64,000 nt of DNA from Chloroflexota bacterium (GTDB lineage: Bacteria; Chloroflexota; Anaerolineae; SpSt-313): positions 19,887-83,886 of the forward strand of contig JAKPJZ010000093.1 in NCBI GenBank assembly GCA_029553955.1, written 5' to 3'. This document shows positions 16,798 to 24,858 of the stretch, piece by piece. The translations under genes and the position numbers were made by a program. Below the pieces are notes generated by a model that saw only the letters and a list, made by a program, of their open reading frames with translations, made no database searches and was not told where the DNA came from. Every line of letters begins with the position of its first letter. Position 1 is the first letter of the stretch.

Positions 16798-16922
16798 TGC
16801 GTGTTGCGTGAGACGTACTGCGCACTCAGTAAGGCGTACTGCACGAAGGGCGTTGTGTATCACGCATCACGCATCGCGTCTCACGCAAAACGCAACACGC
16901 AACACGCTTTACGCATTACGTA
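16783..16922. repeat. Inverted array of degenerate GTGATGC/GCATCAC heptamers
   Basis: Forward units (GATGCGTGATGCGTGATGCG, GTTGCGTGAGACG) in 16783-16820 are answered by reverse units (TATCACGCATCACGCATCGC, ACGCAAAACGCAACACG and more) in 16857-16920. The left end overlaps the last codons of the GntR gene (GMRDA) and the right end abuts the RidA ribosome site. Confidence 0.8.
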
Positions 16923-16933
16923 AGGAGCACATC

Positions 16934-17323
16934 ATGGCACAACAATCCGTCCGCACGCCCAACGCCCCCGCCCCCATCGGCCCCTACTCGCAGGCCGTGG
17001 TGGTGAACGGCTTTGTCTACGTAGCCGGCCAGGGGGCGGTTGACCCGGCCAGCGGCAAGCTCGTCGAGGGCGGCGTCGCCGAACAGACGCGGCGCGTCTT
17101 TGAGAACATCAAGGCCATCCTCGCCGCCGCCGGCTGCACCATGGACGACGTCGTCTCCAACACCGTCTACATGGTCAACCTGGCCGATTTCACGGCCATG
17201 AACCAGGTCTACGCCGAGTACTTCCCCGGCACGCCACCGGCGCGCACCACTGTCGGCGTGGCCTCGCTGCCCGGCGGCACGCAGGTCGAGATCACGACCA
17301 TCGCCGCGCTGCCGAAGAGCTGA
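16934..17323 (+). CDS. ridA: RidA-family enamine/imine deaminase
   Basis: This 129-residue trimeric enzyme hydrolyses reactive 2-aminoacrylate and related imines from PLP enzymes to keto acids and ammonia. The family signature ARTTVGVASLPGG is present with the catalytic Arg104, together with PIGPYSQAV near the N-terminus and VYMVNLADFTAMNQVY. Length and motifs are typical of the RidA archetype rather than the Rid1-7 variants. AAGGAG (16922-16927) is 6 bp upstream of the ATG. Confidence 0.93.
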   Translation: MAQQSVRTPNAPAPIGPYSQAVVVNGFVYVAGQGAVDPASGKLVEGGVAEQTRRVFENIKAILAAAGCTMDDVVSNTVYMVNLADFTAMNQVYAEYFPGTPPARTTVGVASLPGGTQVEITTIAALPKS

Positions 17324-17394
17324 AGGGGACGAGCACCACAAAGGGCACGCCGGTTTGACGCCATGCGGGATTGCTCAAGGCGCTCCAGCGCCGG

Positions 17395-18342
17395 CTACAA
17401 ACCGGCCCGTGCCGCGCCGGCCGGCTCGGGCTCCCACTCCAGCCACTCGCGGTGGAACTCGGTGCTGTCGAAATGGCGGCTGGTCTTGTACAGCTCGTAC
17501 TGGCCCCTGGCGGCGGGCTGCGCCGTGCGAGCCAGGAGGTCGGTGACCTGCTCCTCGCTCAGCGGCCGGAAGGTGCGCGCCGCCTGCAGCGCCTGCTCGA
17601 GGATGTCCAGGGATTCGCAGCCGGTGATGACCACCGCGGCCGGCAGGTTCATGGCATAATGCAGGCACTCGCCGGCGGTGACGGCGCCGCTCTGCAGGAT
17701 GTGGCCGCCGCCCAGGGGCTTCATCGCCAGCACGCCGATGCCCTGCTCGAGCAGCACCGGCAGCACCTGCCGCTGGAAGCTGTCATAGTGGGCGTCCATG
17801 ACGTTGAGCGGCAATTGCACGGTGTCGAAGGCGACGCCGTGCGCCAAAGCCGTGCGCAGCATCGCCAGGTGGATCTCGGGGCTCTTGTGGCCGGTAAAGC
17901 CGATGTAGCGCACCTTGCCCGCGCGCTGCGCTTCGAGCAGCGCCTCGATGCAGCCGCCCGGCGCAAAGACCCGCTCGGGGTCCTCGGGACGGATGACCTC
18001 GTGCACCTGCAGGAGGTCGATGGTATCGACGCCGAGGCGGCGCAGCGAGTCCTCGATCTGCCGCAGGGCGCCCCCGCGGCGGCGCGAGTCGAACTTGGTC
18101 ATGACAAAGGCCCGGCGGCGGTAGCCGTCCCTCAGCGCCTTGCCCATGCGAGCCTCGCTGACCCCCTCGCCATAGTCCCACGAGTTGTCGAGAAAGTTGA
18201 TCCCCTCGTCGAGGGCGGTGCGCACAATGCGGATGGCCTCGGCCTCGCTGGGCCGGATCAGGTGCGCGCCGCCGAGGCCGATCAGCGAAACCTGCTCCCC
18301 CGCGCGGCCGAGGGTGCGGTAGGGCATGCTGCCGGTGGCCAT
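17395..18342 (-). CDS. Aldo/keto reductase
   Basis: A 315-residue TIM-barrel NADPH-dependent oxidoreductase. The AKR tetrad is recognisable: Asp and Tyr in FLDNSWDYGEGVSE, Lys in FVMTKFDSR, and His in DLLQVHEV. The usual C-terminal NADPH-binding segment is represented by AVVITGCESLDILEQAL. It resembles the predicted AKRs common in Chloroflexota. The ATG at 18342 has GGAGGA about 6 bp upstream; a longer frame to 18423 is not supported by a ribosome site. The substrate cannot be told from context. Confidence 0.88.
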   Translation of the reverse strand: MATGSMPYRTLGRAGEQVSLIGLGGAHLIRPSEAEAIRIVRTALDEGINFLDNSWDYGEGVSEARMGKALRDGYRRRAFVMTKFDSRRRGGALRQIEDSLRRLGVDTIDLLQVHEVIRPEDPERVFAPGGCIEALLEAQRAGKVRYIGFTGHKSPEIHLAMLRTALAHGVAFDTVQLPLNVMDAHYDSFQRQVLPVLLEQGIGVLAMKPLGGGHILQSGAVTAGECLHYAMNLPAAVVITGCESLDILEQALQAARTFRPLSEEQVTDLLARTAQPAARGQYELYKTSRHFDSTEFHREWLEWEPEPAGAARAGL

Positions 18343-18445
18343 AGGCGTTCCTCCGCGGACGGGTTGCCCGACGACGCCGCAAGAGCCATGCCACAGGCCG
18401 TTGCCGGCTGCTGTGCTCCGCATCCGCCCGGCCCCAGCCCGGAAA

Positions 18446-18493
18446 GGGGTCTTTTCAGCAGCATGGCCGGAGCCATGCTGCTGAAAAGACCCC
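18446..18493. repeat. 48-bp palindrome, GGGGTCTTTTC...GAAAAGACCCC
   Basis: Perfect 22-bp arms with a 4-nt loop (CGGA). It is preceded by CCCGGCCCCAGCCCGGAAA and sits between leuS and the aldo/keto reductase gene, both on the minus strand. Confidence 0.95.
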
Positions 18494-18571
18494 CCAAAAG
18501 CCCTTCGCCGGGTTAAGGAACCCGGCCTACCGTTACCGCTTGGCGTCTTGGCCCCTTTGCGGTGAACCCCG

Positions 18572-21220
18572 TTACCGTACGACGATGTTCACCAGTTTGC
18601 CCGGCACATAGATCACGTCCTTGATTGTCTTGCCGTCGATATGGCGCTTGGCGCCATCCGAGGCGACGGCGAGCGCCTTGGCGTCGGCCTCCGAGATTTC
18701 CGCGGGCACCTCGAGCCGCGCGCGCACCTTGCCGTTGATCTGCACGATGAGCGTGATGACCTCGTCGGCGGCCAGGTCCTCGCGCCATGCGGGCCACGGC
18801 TGCTGGTGCACGCTGTAAGGCTCGCCCAGGCGCGCCCACAGCTCCTCGGCCAGGTGCGGCGTGATCGGCGCCAAGAGCAGCGCCAGCGTGTGCGTGGCCT
18901 CGCGCCACGCGGGCGTGCCCGCGGCCGCCGTCTCCCTAAAACGCAGCAGGTGGTTGGTGTACTCCATCAGCGCCGCCAGGTAGACGTTGAAGCGGAAATG
19001 CTCGATATGCTCGCTGCAGGTGCGGATGGTCTTGTGCGTATAGCGCCGCAGCTCCGCCACCTCCGGGCGGGGCGACCCCGCCCCTACTCCCTCTCCCTCG
19101 GAGGGAGAGGGATGGGGTGAGGGTGAGCCTTTGTGCAGTGCTTCCCCCCTCACCCCCTGCCCCTCTCCCCGGGGGGGAGAGGGGAGGGCTTCGGTTACCA
19201 GCCCCCACACCTTGTTCAGGAAGCGCGAGATGCCTTCGATGGAGCGCGAGTTCCAGCTCCCGCCGAGCTCCCAGGGACCGATGAACATGATGTAGGCGCG
19301 CACGGCGTCGGCGCCGAGGGCGCTCACATAGTCGTCGGGGTTGACCACGTTGCCCCGCGACTTGGACATCTTCTCATTGTCCTCGCCCAAGACGATGCCC
19401 TGGTTGAAGAGGTTCAGCATCGGCTCGCCGTGATCCAAGAGCCCCATATCGCGCAGCGCCTTGGCAAAGAAGCGCGTGTAGAGCAGGTGCATGCAGGCGT
19501 GCTCGATGCCGCCGGTGTACTGCTGCACCGGCAGCCACGTCTTGGCCGCCTGGGGGTCGAACGGCCCCTGGTCATAGTGCGGGCTGGTGTAGCGCATCTG
19601 GTACCACGACGAGCAGACAAAGGTGTCCATGGTATCGGTCTCGCGCTCGGCCGGGCCGCCGCACTGCGGGCAGGTCGTCTGCCGAAAGCCCTCGTGATAC
19701 CTGAGCGGCGACTCCCCGGTGGGCAGGAACTCGGCGTCGCTGGGCAGCAGCACCGGGAGCTGCTCCTCGGGCACCGGCACCGTGCCGCACCGCTCGCAGT
19801 AGACGATGGGGATGGGCGTGCCCCAGTAGCGCTGGCGGCTGATGAGCCAGTCGCGCAGGCGGTAGCTGACGGCGGGCTTGCCCAGGCCCTTCTCGGCCAG
19901 GAAGGCGGTGACCGCCTTGATGCCCTCGGCGCTGCCCATGCCGTCGAACGGGCCCGAGTTGACCATTGGACCTTCGCCGGTGTACGCGGCCGCCAGCGAC
20001 CAAGCGTGTTCCCTCTCCCCCTCAGGGGAGAGGGCTAGGGTGAGGGGATCTGCGCACTGGTCGACGCGTGACCTCGCTTGCCGCCTCTCACCCTCACCCC
20101 TGCCCTCTCCCTCGCAGGGAGAGGGGGTAGGAGGGGCGATGACCACACGGATGGGCAGGTCGTATTTCCGGGCAAAGTCAAAATCGCGCTCGTCGTGGGC
20201 GGGCACGGCCATGATGGCGCCGCTGCCATAGCCCATGAGCACGTAATCGGCAATCCAGATGGGCACAGGCACGCCGGTGGCCGGGTTGACGGCATAGGCG
20301 CCGCTAAAGACGCCGGTCTTTTCCTTTTCGGCCGACAGGCGAGCAATCTCCGTCTGCCGGGCGGCGTCGGCCACGTAGGCCTCCACCGCGGCGCGCTGCT
20401 CGGGCGACGTCAGCCTGGCGACGAGCGGGTGCTCGGGCGCCAGCACCATAAAGGTGGCGCCGTAGACGGTGTCGGGCCGGGTGGTAAAGACGGTGATGTC
20501 GTCGCCCTGCTCGCTCTTGAAGATCAGCTCGGCGCCCTCGCTCTTGCCGATCCAGTTGCGCTGCATGGTGATGACTCGCTCGGGCCAGTTCAGGCCGTCG
20601 TGGTGCAGCAGCTCCTCAGCGTACTTGGTAATGCGTAGATACCACTGCGCCAGGTCCTTCTTGACCACCGGCGTGCCGCAGCGCTCGCAATGGCGGTCCT
20701 CACCCCACACCTGCTCGCGGGCCAGCGTGGTGTTGCACTGCGGGCACCAATCGACGGCCGACCTGCTGCGGTAGGCCAGGCCGTGCTTGTAGAACTGGAG
20801 GAAGAACCACTGGCTCCAGCGATAGTACTCGGGCTGGCAGGTGACGACCTCGCGCTGCCAATCCCACATGGCGCCCATCGAGCGCAGTTGGCCGCGCATG
20901 CGCTCGATGTTCTTGATCGTCCACTCATGTGGGTGGGCGCCACGCTTGATGGCCGCGTTCTCGGCGGGCAGGCCAAAGGCGTCGAACCCGATGGGGAACA
21001 TGACGTCGTGGCCCTTCATGCGCATATAGCGCGCGCGGGCGTCCGACGGCGTATAGGCGAACCAGTGGCCGATGTGCAGATCCCCCGATGGGTAGGGGAG
21101 CATGGTCAGGAAGAAGTAGGGCTTTTTCACGTCGTCGTTGACGTGATAGAGCTGCGTCTCCTCCCAGCGCTTCTGCCACTTGGCCTCGATCTTTCGTGGG
21201 TTGTACTTGTCGGTCATCAT
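18572..21220 (-). CDS. leuS: Leucyl-tRNA synthetase with two repeat-derived insertions
   Basis: This 882-residue class I synthetase charges tRNA-Leu. It has HIGH at 49-52, Zn-binding cysteine pairs (CPQCN...CERCG), the CP1 editing domain with TTRPDT and GSGAIMAVPAHDERD, KMSKS at 617-621, and the C-terminal leucine-specific segment. Two foreign, low-complexity stretches are encoded in frame. Residues about 364-411 (SPCEGEGRGEGE...LALSPEGERE) lie within the CP1 region after RVVIAP. Residues about 677-718 (PSPPRGEGQGVRGEA...SPSEGEGVGAG) lie between the catalytic core and the anticodon-binding helices. Both are translations of intergenic CTCTCCC-type palindromes. The rest of the protein is normal and the frame is kept, so it is presumably functional. 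GAGGAGCC precedes the start. Confidence 0.95.
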   Translation of the reverse strand: MMTDKYNPRKIEAKWQKRWEETQLYHVNDDVKKPYFFLTMLPYPSGDLHIGHWFAYTPSDARARYMRMKGHDVMFPIGFDAFGLPAENAAIKRGAHPHEWTIKNIERMRGQLRSMGAMWDWQREVVTCQPEYYRWSQWFFLQFYKHGLAYRSRSAVDWCPQCNTTLAREQVWGEDRHCERCGTPVVKKDLAQWYLRITKYAEELLHHDGLNWPERVITMQRNWIGKSEGAELIFKSEQGDDITVFTTRPDTVYGATFMVLAPEHPLVARLTSPEQRAAVEAYVADAARQTEIARLSAEKEKTGVFSGAYAVNPATGVPVPIWIADYVLMGYGSGAIMAVPAHDERDFDFARKYDLPIRVVIAPPTPSPCEGEGRGEGERRQARSRVDQCADPLTLALSPEGEREHAWSLAAAYTGEGPMVNSGPFDGMGSAEGIKAVTAFLAEKGLGKPAVSYRLRDWLISRQRYWGTPIPIVYCERCGTVPVPEEQLPVLLPSDAEFLPTGESPLRYHEGFRQTTCPQCGGPAERETDTMDTFVCSSWYQMRYTSPHYDQGPFDPQAAKTWLPVQQYTGGIEHACMHLLYTRFFAKALRDMGLLDHGEPMLNLFNQGIVLGEDNEKMSKSRGNVVNPDDYVSALGADAVRAYIMFIGPWELGGSWNSRSIEGISRFLNKVWGLVTEALPSPPRGEGQGVRGEALHKGSPSPHPSPSEGEGVGAGSPRPEVAELRRYTHKTIRTCSEHIEHFRFNVYLAALMEYTNHLLRFRETAAAGTPAWREATHTLALLLAPITPHLAEELWARLGEPYSVHQQPWPAWREDLAADEVITLIVQINGKVRARLEVPAEISEADAKALAVASDGAKRHIDGKTIKDVIYVPGKLVNIVVR
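19066..19190. repeat. Palindromic repeat inserted in leuS (anticodon side)
   Basis: Two palindromic units, CCCTCTCCCTCGGAGGGAGA (19089-19108) and the one around CCCCTCTCCCCGGGGGGGAG (about 19159-19178), joined by GGTGAGGGTGAG. They are translated in frame as PSPPRGEG... and PSPSEGEG... segments. Confidence 0.8.
19988..20131. repeat. Palindromic repeat inserted in leuS (CP1 side)
   Basis: CTCTCCCCCTCAGGGGAGAG (about 20013-20032) and CCCTCTCCCTCGCAGGGAGA (about 20103-20122) flank CCTCACCCTAGCC-type sequence. This is the same repeat class as 19066-19190, and it too keeps the leuS frame. Confidence 0.8.
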
Positions 21221-21227
21221 GGCTCCT

Positions 21228-21365
21228 CGGATTCGTGATGCGTGATACGTGATGCGTCAGCGACGCCGCGTGTTGCGCCTGGCGTGTGCCGTCAACCTGG
21301 CCGACGAGACGGAACACGCGTCACGTAACACCATCACGTGTCACGTTTCACGCATCACGCCGCGA
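21228..21365. repeat. Inverted array of GTGATGCG/CGCATCAC heptamers
   Basis: Forward units GTGATGCGTGATACGTGATG at the left are mirrored by ATCACGTGTCACGTTTCACG and CATCACG at the right. It lies directly upstream of leuS. The stretch 21221-21663 contains this array and a TCATTGCGAG element but no gene. Confidence 0.75.
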
Positions 21366-21407
21366 GAGTCTGCCTCTTTCGTGATAATTTGTCAAGGAGC
21401 GCACCTG

Positions 21408-21549
21408 TTCAGTCTGTCATTGCGAGCCGCAGCGAAGCAATCTCCATGTCCGAAGTGGGGATTGCTTCGCTGCGGCTCGCAATGACAAGTCAAGGCTCTG
21501 TGCTGGGCAGAGTTCGGAGACCCTGGGTTACTCGCAATGACAGACTGAA
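21408..21549. mobile_element. TCATTGCGAG MITE-like element, copy 2
   Basis: TTCAGTCTGTCATTGCGAG and its exact complement (19 bp) bound 142 bp. Inside is an inverted GAAGCAATCTCC/GGGGATTGCTTC pair. The ends carry TCAGTCTG rather than TCAGCCTG as in the other three copies, with matching changes in both ends. Confidence 0.8.
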
Positions 21550-21663
21550 TGGGGACAGAGGCGGTATCGGCTGCTTGACGCTCACTGCCTGCGGCTGTAT
21601 GATAGAACCACAGGTAATGCCCGCCACGGGATTTCACCATCGTTGGATGAGATGAGGTGGCGT

Positions 21664-22911
21664 ATGATTGACGCTTTCTACCAGAGGCTGGCCTCGCCGG
21701 GCAGGGCCAGGCAGGTCTTGCGGCAGACCACGATCGATGAGAACGGCCCCGGCACCATCCTGCGCGATTTCGACACCCTGCTGGCCTACGTCATGGAACA
21801 CCCCCTGCAGGTGACGGCCACGGGCCTGCCGCCACTCGGCGCGCTGCAGGAGGTCAATGCGCGGCTGACTCACCCCCTCGAGCACGGGCTGCGCCGGCCA
21901 GTGCTCAAGTCGTTTCCACACCTCGAGGGCCTCTATCTGCTGCTGCGCGCCTCGGGGCTGACCTACATCGACACCGCCGGTAGAAAGCCAGTCCTCGCCG
22001 TCGACGAGCAGGCGCTGCAATCGTGGCAGCGCCTGAACCCCACCGAGCGCTACGGCAACCTGCTCGAGGCCTGGGTGCTGCACGGCAGGCCCGAGATCAT
22101 CGGCGAGCGCGGCCCACGCTACTACCGCATCCCCGACCACTTTCGCGAGGCGCTCTACTTCCTGGCCAAGGTCTCTGAGGACGGGCTGCAGGTTGCCGGC
22201 GACCCAGGTGTCGAAGACACGATGCTGAGATACTACCCCGGTGCCTACAATGTAGCGCTGCTCGAGCTGTTCGCCATCGTCGATGTGCAGCATGCCGCCC
22301 CCGAGCCAGGCAAAGGCTGGCGCATCGAGTGCATTGCCCGCACGCCCTTCGGTTGGGCGCTCTTTTCGCTGCTGCAGGCCCAGTTCTTTGGCGATCTCAG
22401 CAACATCTTTGAGCTCGACAAGCCAGGGGAGGTCCCTTTCGGCGTCTTCCAGCCCATCCTGCAGCCCGCCCTGCCCGAGTGGCGGAACAACCTCACCATC
22501 CCGCCGTGGGCCTTCCGTGAGGGGGCGCACATCTTCAAGGTTTCGCTGGGGCGCATCTGGCGGCGCATCGCCATCCCAGCCCAAGCGCCGCTGGATAGTC
22601 TGGCTTCGGCCATCCTCAACGCCTTCGATTTCGACTACGACCACCTGTACGGGTTTGTCTACACTGATCGCAGCGGCGCTGAGGAGCGCGTCGTCCATCC
22701 GGCGATGGACGAGGGGCCGTACACCGACGAGGTACGCGTCGGCGACCTACCCTTGCGCATCGGCCAGACCATGACCTATGTGTACGATCTCGGCGATTGG
22801 TGGACGTTCACAGTGGCGTTGGAGCAGGTCGATCCTGCCATGGACATGCGCACCCCCAAGAAGCTCGCGTCGCACGGTGAGGCGCCACAGCAGTACCCGG
22901 ACTGGGAATAG
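21664..22911 (+). CDS. pRiA4b ORF-3-like domain protein
   Basis: About 415 residues. The C-terminal third (about 285-400) is a PRiA4_ORF3-type domain, recognised by IFKVSLGRIWRRIAIPAQAPLDSLA, DFDYDHLYGFVY and YDLGDWWTFTVALE. The N-terminal 270 residues, with many Leu/Trp/Tyr positions, are a separate uncharacterised domain found fused to PRiA4 domains in other bacteria. Function is unknown; relatives occur on plasmids and in accessory regions. The usual PRiA4 ending with a cysteine/PPED segment is absent, and the frame stops at TAG (22909-22911). Nine further acidic codons (EEYEDSGDA) follow before TGA, suggesting a recent loss of the last residues. ATG 21664 is preferred to 21643 because AGGTGG precedes it. 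Confidence 0.75.
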   Translation: MIDAFYQRLASPGRARQVLRQTTIDENGPGTILRDFDTLLAYVMEHPLQVTATGLPPLGALQEVNARLTHPLEHGLRRPVLKSFPHLEGLYLLLRASGLTYIDTAGRKPVLAVDEQALQSWQRLNPTERYGNLLEAWVLHGRPEIIGERGPRYYRIPDHFREALYFLAKVSEDGLQVAGDPGVEDTMLRYYPGAYNVALLELFAIVDVQHAAPEPGKGWRIECIARTPFGWALFSLLQAQFFGDLSNIFELDKPGEVPFGVFQPILQPALPEWRNNLTIPPWAFREGAHIFKVSLGRIWRRIAIPAQAPLDSLASAILNAFDFDYDHLYGFVYTDRSGAEERVVHPAMDEGPYTDEVRVGDLPLRIGQTMTYVYDLGDWWTFTVALEQVDPAMDMRTPKKLASHGEAPQQYPDWE

Positions 22912-22946
22912 GAAGAGTACGAAGACAGTGGTGATGCCTGACCCGG

Positions 22947-23072
22947 CTGGCGATCGGCGCGCTCTTTGTCGTCAGGACGTCCAAGGAAGACTGCATGCTG
23001 CGGCAAGAGCTGGCGGGCTATGAGGAGTATGCCGCGCGCGTGCGCTACCGGCTCCTACCGGGAGTCTGGTGA
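22947..23072 (+). pseudogene. Isoprenylcysteine carboxyl methyltransferase C-terminal remnant
   Basis: The frame reads LAIGALFVVRTSKEDCMLRQ and then ELAGYEEYAARVRYRLLPGVW before TGA. This is the characteristic end of ICMT/PEMT-type membrane methyltransferases. The rest of the gene is absent; the preceding gene ends 35 bp upstream in another frame. Confidence 0.65.
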
Positions 23073-23201
23073 GCCGGCCGGCTACAACCGGGTTGCACGC
23101 TCCGCAGCCTCCCGGTGCCGGCAACGGACACCCTCCAAAACCCCTACTCCGGGTCAGGGCCCCGCGGCAGTACCGCGGGTGGGTTCGAAAGGAGCAGGCC
23201 C

Positions 23202-23915
23202 ATGTCAGTCCTCAGTCGTCTGGCTTCCGCCCAGGGCGTGCGCAGCGACGCGCCCAACCAGGCGCTGGCCCGCGACCTCGCCCGGACCCAGGATCGTGAG
23301 GGCATCCGCGAGGTGGTGGCCGGCCTCACCAGCCGCGACCGCCGCGTGCAGAGCGAATGCATCAAGGTGCTCTACGAGATTGGCTATATCGACCCCGAGC
23401 TCATCGCCGAGTATGCCGCCGAGTTCTTCCGGCTGCTGGGGAGCCGCAACAACCGGCTCGTCTGGGGCGGCATGATCGCGTTGTCGACCATCGCGCGGCT
23501 GAGGCCACAGGAGGTGTTCGACGGCATGGCCGGCATCCTCGAGGAGATGGCGCAGGGCTCGGTGATCACCGTCGACGCCGGCGTGGCCGCGCTGGCCGCA
23601 GCCGCTGCCACCGGCGCCGAGCGCCGCGCGGCCATACTGCCCTGCCTCCTGGAGCATCTGAGCAGTTGCCGGCCCAACAGCGTGGCCCAGCATGCAGAGA
23701 AGATGCTCGAAGCCGTCGACGCTGCGCATTGCGAGCGCTTTGTCGCCATCTTGCAGGCGAGGCTGCCCGAGCTGACAGCGTCGCAACAGACGCGCGTGCG
23801 CCGCGTCATCGGCAAGGCCGGCAAGCAGGGCGTATGGGAGGAGGGCCGGGCCTGCCGAAAGGCCGGCAGAGCAAGTCTCTTGCGCGGCACGATGCCGCGG
23901 CTACAGCTGAATTGA
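23202..23915 (+). CDS. HEAT-repeat protein
   Basis: A 237-residue, almost entirely helical protein. Successive 35-40-residue helical pairs can be seen: DREGIREVVAGLTSRDRRVQ, VLYEIGYIDPELIAEYAAEFF, LVWGGMIALSTIARLRP, AGVAALAAAAATGAERRAAI. This is the pattern of HEAT/ARM repeats used in protein-protein contacts. No catalytic motif is present and the partner is unknown. AAAGGAGC lies about 8 bp upstream. The last 25 residues (EEGRACRKAGRASLLRGTMP...) are unlike the rest and appear to be translated from GC-rich intergenic repeat sequence that replaced the original end. Confidence 0.7.
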   Translation: MSVLSRLASAQGVRSDAPNQALARDLARTQDREGIREVVAGLTSRDRRVQSECIKVLYEIGYIDPELIAEYAAEFFRLLGSRNNRLVWGGMIALSTIARLRPQEVFDGMAGILEEMAQGSVITVDAGVAALAAAAATGAERRAAILPCLLEHLSSCRPNSVAQHAEKMLEAVDAAHCERFVAILQARLPELTASQQTRVRRVIGKAGKQGVWEEGRACRKAGRASLLRGTMPRLQLN

Positions 23916-23982
23916 GCGTTCGACTCATGAGTGCCAGCCTGGGTGCCGCTCCTGCAGGATAAGGTGGAGGCCTAATCTCCGA

Positions 23983-24777
23983 ATGAACCTGATGATCTGT
24001 CTGACCGGGGAATCGGAACAGCTCGCCTTCCTGCCGGAAATCGCCACACTCGGCGCCGGCATCGAGCTCGGCAGCTACGGCTTGACCGGTGTGCGGTCGG
24101 AGCGGGATTGGGAAGCGCGGCTCACACTGCACAAGGCGGTCCGCGCCCAATTCCGGGGCACGCTTGCCGTCCATGGGCCCTTTATTGGGATCGAGTATGC
24201 CCATGTCGACCACCTCTTGCGCGAAGCGGTCAACCGCCGGCTCGACATGACCTTTGACATGGCCGTGGGGCTGAAGGCAAGCCGGGTTGTCCTGCACAGC
24301 GGCTACAAGCCGGAAGTCGACCTCTTTGGATTAGAGGACTTTTGGCTCCAGGGGTGTACCGAGTTCTGGCAACGGGAAATTCGCCGTTGGGCCGATGCCG
24401 GCATCGCGATCGTCATTGAGAACAACACGGAAAGAACGCCGGACTTGCTCATCCGGCTGGTGGACCAGGTGGATCACCCCTTCCTGGGCCTGTGCCTGGA
24501 TATCGGGCATCAGCACCTGTTCTCCGACCTGGACGCGCTGGAGTGGGTGCGCAGGATGGACGAGCGGCTGCTGCACATCCATCTGCACGACAACGACGGT
24601 AGCGGCGACCGCCATTGGCCCCTTGGGCGCGGGACCATCGACTTGGAGCCCTTCTACACGGCCATAGCGAGGCAAGTTCCACAAGCGACAATCTCCCTCG
24701 AAGTCGAAGATGCCATGCAAGTGAAGATGGGCGACCTGCGCAAGCTCGCCGCCCGCTTCGCGCCGGAGCGCGGCTGA
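23983..24777 (+). CDS. Sugar phosphate isomerase/epimerase-like TIM barrel
   Basis: A 264-residue member of the AP-endonuclease family 2/xylose-isomerase-like barrel. Metal-binding positions are visible as Glu in IELGSYG, His in LAVHGPFIG and VVLHSGY, Glu in IVIENN, Asp/His in CLDIGHQH, His in HIHLHDNDG, and Glu in SLEVED. These enzymes epimerise or isomerise sugars, or cleave abasic DNA; sequence alone cannot decide. The HDNDGSGDRHWPLGRGTIDL segment is typical of the sugar-epimerase side. The start has only a distant GGTGGAGG. A methyltransferase follows after 81 bp. Confidence 0.82.
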   Translation: MNLMICLTGESEQLAFLPEIATLGAGIELGSYGLTGVRSERDWEARLTLHKAVRAQFRGTLAVHGPFIGIEYAHVDHLLREAVNRRLDMTFDMAVGLKASRVVLHSGYKPEVDLFGLEDFWLQGCTEFWQREIRRWADAGIAIVIENNTERTPDLLIRLVDQVDHPFLGLCLDIGHQHLFSDLDALEWVRRMDERLLHIHLHDNDGSGDRHWPLGRGTIDLEPFYTAIARQVPQATISLEVEDAMQVKMGDLRKLAARFAPERG

Positions 24778-24858
24778 GGAACGGAGACAGCGGGAAGCTG
24801 GGTTACCGGCCCGAGCCGGGGCTGTACTATTCGGTGCGCGATCTCTGAGGGAACAGAA

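Noticed and set aside
19066..20131. Frameshift or assembly error as the cause of the odd LeuRS segments
   Set aside because: Reading frame is kept on both sides and the same repeat class occurs twice, so insertion is a better explanation.
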